This document shows positions 60,943 through 64,000 of a stretch of 64,000 nt of DNA, piece by piece. Position 1 is the stretch's first letter. Each line of letters begins with the position of its first letter. The DNA comes from Acetobacter sp. UBA5411 (GTDB taxonomy: Bacteria > Pseudomonadota > Alphaproteobacteria > Acetobacterales > Acetobacteraceae): assembly GCF_002409645.1 (NCBI RefSeq), contig NZ_DHNR01000028.1, forward strand, positions 29,409-93,408, written 5' to 3'. Both the position numbers and the translations under genes were made by a program. A model generated the notes under the pieces. The model was given only the letters and a program-made list of their open reading frames with translations, was not told the origin of the DNA and searched no databases.

Positions 60943-61632
60943 TCAACGTTCCGTGTAGCGCACATGAAGTTTTCCGACGCCTTCACACTCTCCCTCAAGC
61001 CTGTCACCGACTTTCACCGACCCCACGCCTGACGGTGTTCCGGTAAGGATAAGATCACCCTGACGCAATTCGACAAAGCTTGAGAGAATGGAAATGATTT
61101 CCGGAATTGACCAGATCAGATCACTGATATCGCCCTGCTGACGGACCGTCCCGTTGACTGAGAGACTGATGCGCCCCTTTATCAGATGCCCAGACTGCGT
61201 CACCGGCACGATCGGGCTGATCGGGCAGGACTGATCAAAACCTTTACTCAGATCCCATGGCTGTCCGGATTTCTTGGCGACCGCCTGAAGATCGCGCCGT
61301 GTCATATCCAATGCTAGGGCATAGCCGAACACATGATCCAGTGCTGCCTGCACCGGAATATTCACGCCCTGCTGACCGATTGCTACCGCCAACTCAATTT
61401 CGTGGTGGAGATTTTCCGTATGCAACGGATAGGGAAGAACTTCTTCCGTTGTCACTGCATCGGAGGGTTTTGCAAAGAAGATTGGAAGATCATGCGCTGG
61501 ATCGCCACCCATCTCCCGTGTGTGTTCGCCATAATTACGTCCGACACACCAGATCCGACGCACAGGGAACCTTGCGTCGGCCTCAAGGACAGGGATGGAC
61601 GGAATCACGAGAGGCTCAAAGAGATAATGCAT
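60943..61632 (-). CDS. Fumarylacetoacetate hydrolase-family protein
   Basis: A 229-residue cytoplasmic hydrolase/isomerase of the FAH fold. FAKPSDAV, the metal ligands in HHEIELAVAIG, and ILTGTPSGVGSVKVGDRLEGECEGVGKL are family features. The size matches single-domain members such as fumarylpyruvate hydrolase or oxaloacetate decarboxylase/acylpyruvase (FAHD1-like), so a role in cleaving 2,4-dioxo acids is plausible; the substrate is unknown. The ATG at 61632 is used. Confidence 0.88.
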   Translation of the reverse strand: MHYLFEPLVIPSIPVLEADARFPVRRIWCVGRNYGEHTREMGGDPAHDLPIFFAKPSDAVTTEEVLPYPLHTENLHHEIELAVAIGQQGVNIPVQAALDHVFGYALALDMTRRDLQAVAKKSGQPWDLSKGFDQSCPISPIVPVTQSGHLIKGRISLSVNGTVRQQGDISDLIWSIPEIISILSSFVELRQGDLILTGTPSGVGSVKVGDRLEGECEGVGKLHVRYTER

Positions 61633-61786
61633 GAGAACAGATCCATTCTTTTGGGAAAGAATAGCATCACCTCACAGCCAGTTTCATTGATGATTAAATC
61701 TGCTCTCAGGATTGTGTGGTAGCGAGATCCTGTTCATCTGCCGATTTAAAAACACCTGATCAAGCACATTCAAGTTGCCATAGAAT

Positions 61787-61818
61787 CAAAAACACCCGCC
61801 TCAAAAAGACGGGTGTTT
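61787..61818 (-). terminator. Rho-independent terminator of the glycosyltransferase gene
   Basis: On the minus strand AAACACCCG/CGGGTGTTT with an 11-base loop continues into a T-rich tail, 42 bases past the stop at 61860. Confidence 0.85.
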
Positions 61819-61859
61819 CCAAAAGCCGGTTAACCCGACCACCAACTGATATTCTCGTC

Positions 61860-64000
61860 TTATTCAGGCGTGACCAGATCGTAATAGCTCTGATCAAGCA
61901 TGAAGTGCGGCGAGTAGGCCGGATCGTGCTGGTAAATCGCGTGATCACCCCACTGCTGGTGCATATGCTGTGTTTCGGCAAAGAACCGGGCCTCATGCTC
62001 AGGTCGGTCATCGCTGCCACGCGACACGCTCTCATGATGAACAGCCATGAAGTTGTTGCACTGGATAATCCGCCAACCGGCTTCACGCATCTTCAGGCAG
62101 AGATCGACGTCGTTATAAGCGACTTTCAGATTCACCTCGTCAAAGCCACCAACTTCGCGGAAGGCTTCGGCGCGCACCAGCATGCCGGCCGCTGTAACAG
62201 CCGTGACTTCATGAGACAGGATCGCACGGGAAATATAGCCGTATTCGTGCGCCTGCAGCCCGCGATGCACATGCGAGGCTACGCCATCAGGGCCGACCAC
62301 AACGCCGACATGCTGAATTGCCCCGTTGGGATAAACAAACTTTCCGCCAACAGCCCCGATATCCTCGCCAGCCATCGCCTCTCCCACAATGGTTTTCAGC
62401 CATTTGGGATCGTCCACGAAAAGATCGTTATTCATGAAGAAAAAGAATTCGGACGAACTTGAAGCGGCAGCCAGATTGTTCAGACGTGAGAAATTGAATT
62501 CCTCCTGAATCGAAAGAACCTGAACCCGTTTATTGCGGGATATTTCCTTGCAGAAGGCAAGCGCGTCTTCATCCGTCGACCAGTTATCGATCAGAATGAT
62601 GTCGTAAGCCTTGTAGTCCGTGTGTTGCAGAATGCGTGACACACATTCCTTCGTCAGTTCAGCCTGATTACGGAACGGAATAATGATCGAAACCGTCGGT
62701 TCACGGTTTATGCCCCACCACACATTGTAGATGGTCAGATCATTGATCGCCTCGACCCGTGCATCATGCCCGACACGCCTCAGATGATCCGCAACCGCCC
62801 GGACGCCAGCATTCACAGCATACTGCTTGTTGCTGATCGTCATCGCTGTTGAGTTTGGAGTCTTTCGCCAGTGATAAAGGACTTCCGGAACATGCATGAA
62901 GCCTTCTCGCGGCACGATCTCCGTCAGGCGCAGCATCAGATCATGATCCTGTGCGCCATCATAACTGGCGTTCAGATCACCGACCTGTTCCAGAACCTCT
63001 TTACGCACCATGGTGAGATGACAGATATAGTTGCAGCCCAGAAGATACCGGTAATCAAAATCGGGCTTGAAATTCGGCTCAAGGAAATAGCCCGCCTGAT
63101 CAACCTTGTCCTCGTCTGAGTAAATTACCTGCGGATCAAGTCCGGCAGCGGCCTGCAACATGGCTTCCAGCGCCACATCAACCATGGCGTCGTCATGATC
63201 AAAGAATGCGACCCATTCGCCTTTTGCCGCTTTGACACCCTCGTTGGTCGCGCCCGAAATGCCCAGATTTTTCTTGAGACGGATCAGCTTGATCCGCGGA
63301 TCATTCCGGCAATACTCCGCCATCCTCGCCGCGACTTCCAGAGACTTTCCGCCATCATCAACAATGATGAGTTCCCAGTTGCTCCAGGTCTGCGCCATCA
63401 CCGATTCAACTGCGGCGATGAAATCCGTCATATCCGGTTTGTAGGTCGGGCAGATGACACTCACCAACGGTCCCTTGGCAAGAAAATCAGGGCCAAGCTG
63501 CTGTCGACGTTCCGCCACCCGGGCTCGTAGCACATTGAAGTACCGTCGTGCCCATTGGTCATAATCGCCAAGATTGAACCGCTGTTCGGGAAGAAGATTG
63601 CTTATCGTTGCCCGCAGGGAAGAGATCTCGCGGTGCATTCTCGCAATGGTCTCGCTGACACTGAGGAGATGCTCTTCCAGCTTGTTGTCGACCAGTGATG
63701 TGGTGATAGGGCTTCCCATCAGTTCCACATCACCCGGGACAGCCACAAAGCGGATCGTCCTCGTGCCTGTCTGACGACGATGTTTCGGAATGACTAGCTC
63801 GAAGCCGCAGTTGGCGTCACCTCCTACAGCGGAAGCGACATCACCGCGAAAACGATCGGCACGAATACGGGCGAACGGCGCACCATCAATAAAGACAGCG
63901 ACTTCGCACTGACCTTCCCGCGTGCCTTCTGCCGTATTGATACGCTGCACCCACCCGCGCAGTGCGCCGCGTGTGAAACCATCCACGCAGGATTCGTAAT
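61860..64000 (-). CDS. Tandem GT2 glycosyltransferase (5' end outside the window)
   Basis: At least 712 residues in the window. The frame is still open at 64000 (the last codons read YESCVDGFTRG), so the start lies beyond the edge; a GTG at 63986 is possible but unlikely. An N-terminal beta-rich module (about 1-110) is followed by two GT-A domains: LVSVICPTYKP with the acidic motif FFDHDDAMVD (about 170-330), and TVSIIIPFRN with FFFMNNDLFVDD (about 435-650). The pair may build an alternating polysaccharide, as in rhamnan or exopolysaccharide synthesis; acceptor and sugar are not evident. Confidence 0.88.
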   Translation of the reverse strand, partial: YESCVDGFTRGALRGWVQRINTAEGTREGQCEVAVFIDGAPFARIRADRFRGDVASAVGGDANCGFELVIPKHRRQTGTRTIRFVAVPGDVELMGSPITTSLVDNKLEEHLLSVSETIARMHREISSLRATISNLLPEQRFNLGDYDQWARRYFNVLRARVAERRQQLGPDFLAKGPLVSVICPTYKPDMTDFIAAVESVMAQTWSNWELIIVDDGGKSLEVAARMAEYCRNDPRIKLIRLKKNLGISGATNEGVKAAKGEWVAFFDHDDAMVDVALEAMLQAAAGLDPQVIYSDEDKVDQAGYFLEPNFKPDFDYRYLLGCNYICHLTMVRKEVLEQVGDLNASYDGAQDHDLMLRLTEIVPREGFMHVPEVLYHWRKTPNSTAMTISNKQYAVNAGVRAVADHLRRVGHDARVEAINDLTIYNVWWGINREPTVSIIIPFRNQAELTKECVSRILQHTDYKAYDIILIDNWSTDEDALAFCKEISRNKRVQVLSIQEEFNFSRLNNLAAASSSSEFFFFMNNDLFVDDPKWLKTIVGEAMAGEDIGAVGGKFVYPNGAIQHVGVVVGPDGVASHVHRGLQAHEYGYISRAILSHEVTAVTAAGMLVRAEAFREVGGFDEVNLKVAYNDVDLCLKMREAGWRIIQCNNFMAVHHESVSRGSDDRPEHEARFFAETQHMHQQWGDHAIYQHDPAYSPHFMLDQSYYDLVTPE

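Overview
The window looks like chromosome of an acetic acid bacterium (family Acetobacteraceae, probably the Acetobacter/Gluconacetobacter side). Three things suggest this: a membrane-bound three-subunit gluconate-dehydrogenase-type enzyme (Tat-type small subunit, GMC flavoprotein, triheme cytochrome c); a pentose-phosphate cluster built around a transaldolase/glucose-6-phosphate-isomerase fusion; and alphaproteobacterial orders such as nuo-birA-coaX-rnj and tig-clpP-clpX-lon-hup. Assignments rest on reading motifs and context; no database was searched. I see no insertion sequence, prophage, rRNA or CRISPR array.

Layout. 1-16.5 kb (minus strand): a complex I operon nuoABCDEFGHIJKL-N, followed by birA, coaX and an RNase J gene. 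nuoM is missing: between nuoL and nuoN there is only a 17-codon reading frame overlapping both neighbours by ATGA. 16.8-24.1 kb (minus): tRNA-Val, HU, Lon, ClpX, ClpP, trigger factor, tRNA-Leu. 24.2-30.0 kb: NAD(P)HX repair enzyme (minus), then on the plus strand a small membrane protein, a DEAD-box helicase with a long basic/acidic N-terminal tail, and an RlmD-type RNA methyltransferase.

30.0-32.2 kb is an accessory-looking island: a 104-aa peptide with a double-glycine leader, and a 444-aa, cysteine-free, very acidic protein without signal peptide. The DNA between and around them is full of perfect inverted repeats. This is the best candidate for an undescribed export or antagonism module. 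32.2-36 kb (minus): the periplasmic dehydrogenase trio. 36.2-42.0 kb (plus): a Bcr/CflA-type transporter, a 2-oxoglutarate/Fe(II)-type oxygenase, ETF-ubiquinone oxidoreductase, EtfB and EtfA, closed by a clear terminator.

42.1-48.2 kb (plus): an MHYT-GGDEF-EAL cyclic-di-GMP protein, a methylthioribose-kinase-like protein, a TPR/glycosyltransferase protein and a 58-aa four-cysteine mini-protein. 48.2-57.4 kb (minus): tkt, tal-pgi, gnd, a HAD phosphatase, pgl, rpiA and gntK. Together with the membrane dehydrogenase, this gives both periplasmic oxidation of sugar acids and cytoplasmic gluconate use through the pentose phosphate pathway. No zwf, edd or eda gene is in the window. 57.6-64 kb: purD (minus); xseA with a coupled one-TM protein (plus); a structured convergent intergenic region; an FAH-family hydrolase (minus); and a tandem-GT2 glycosyltransferase (minus) that runs off the right edge.
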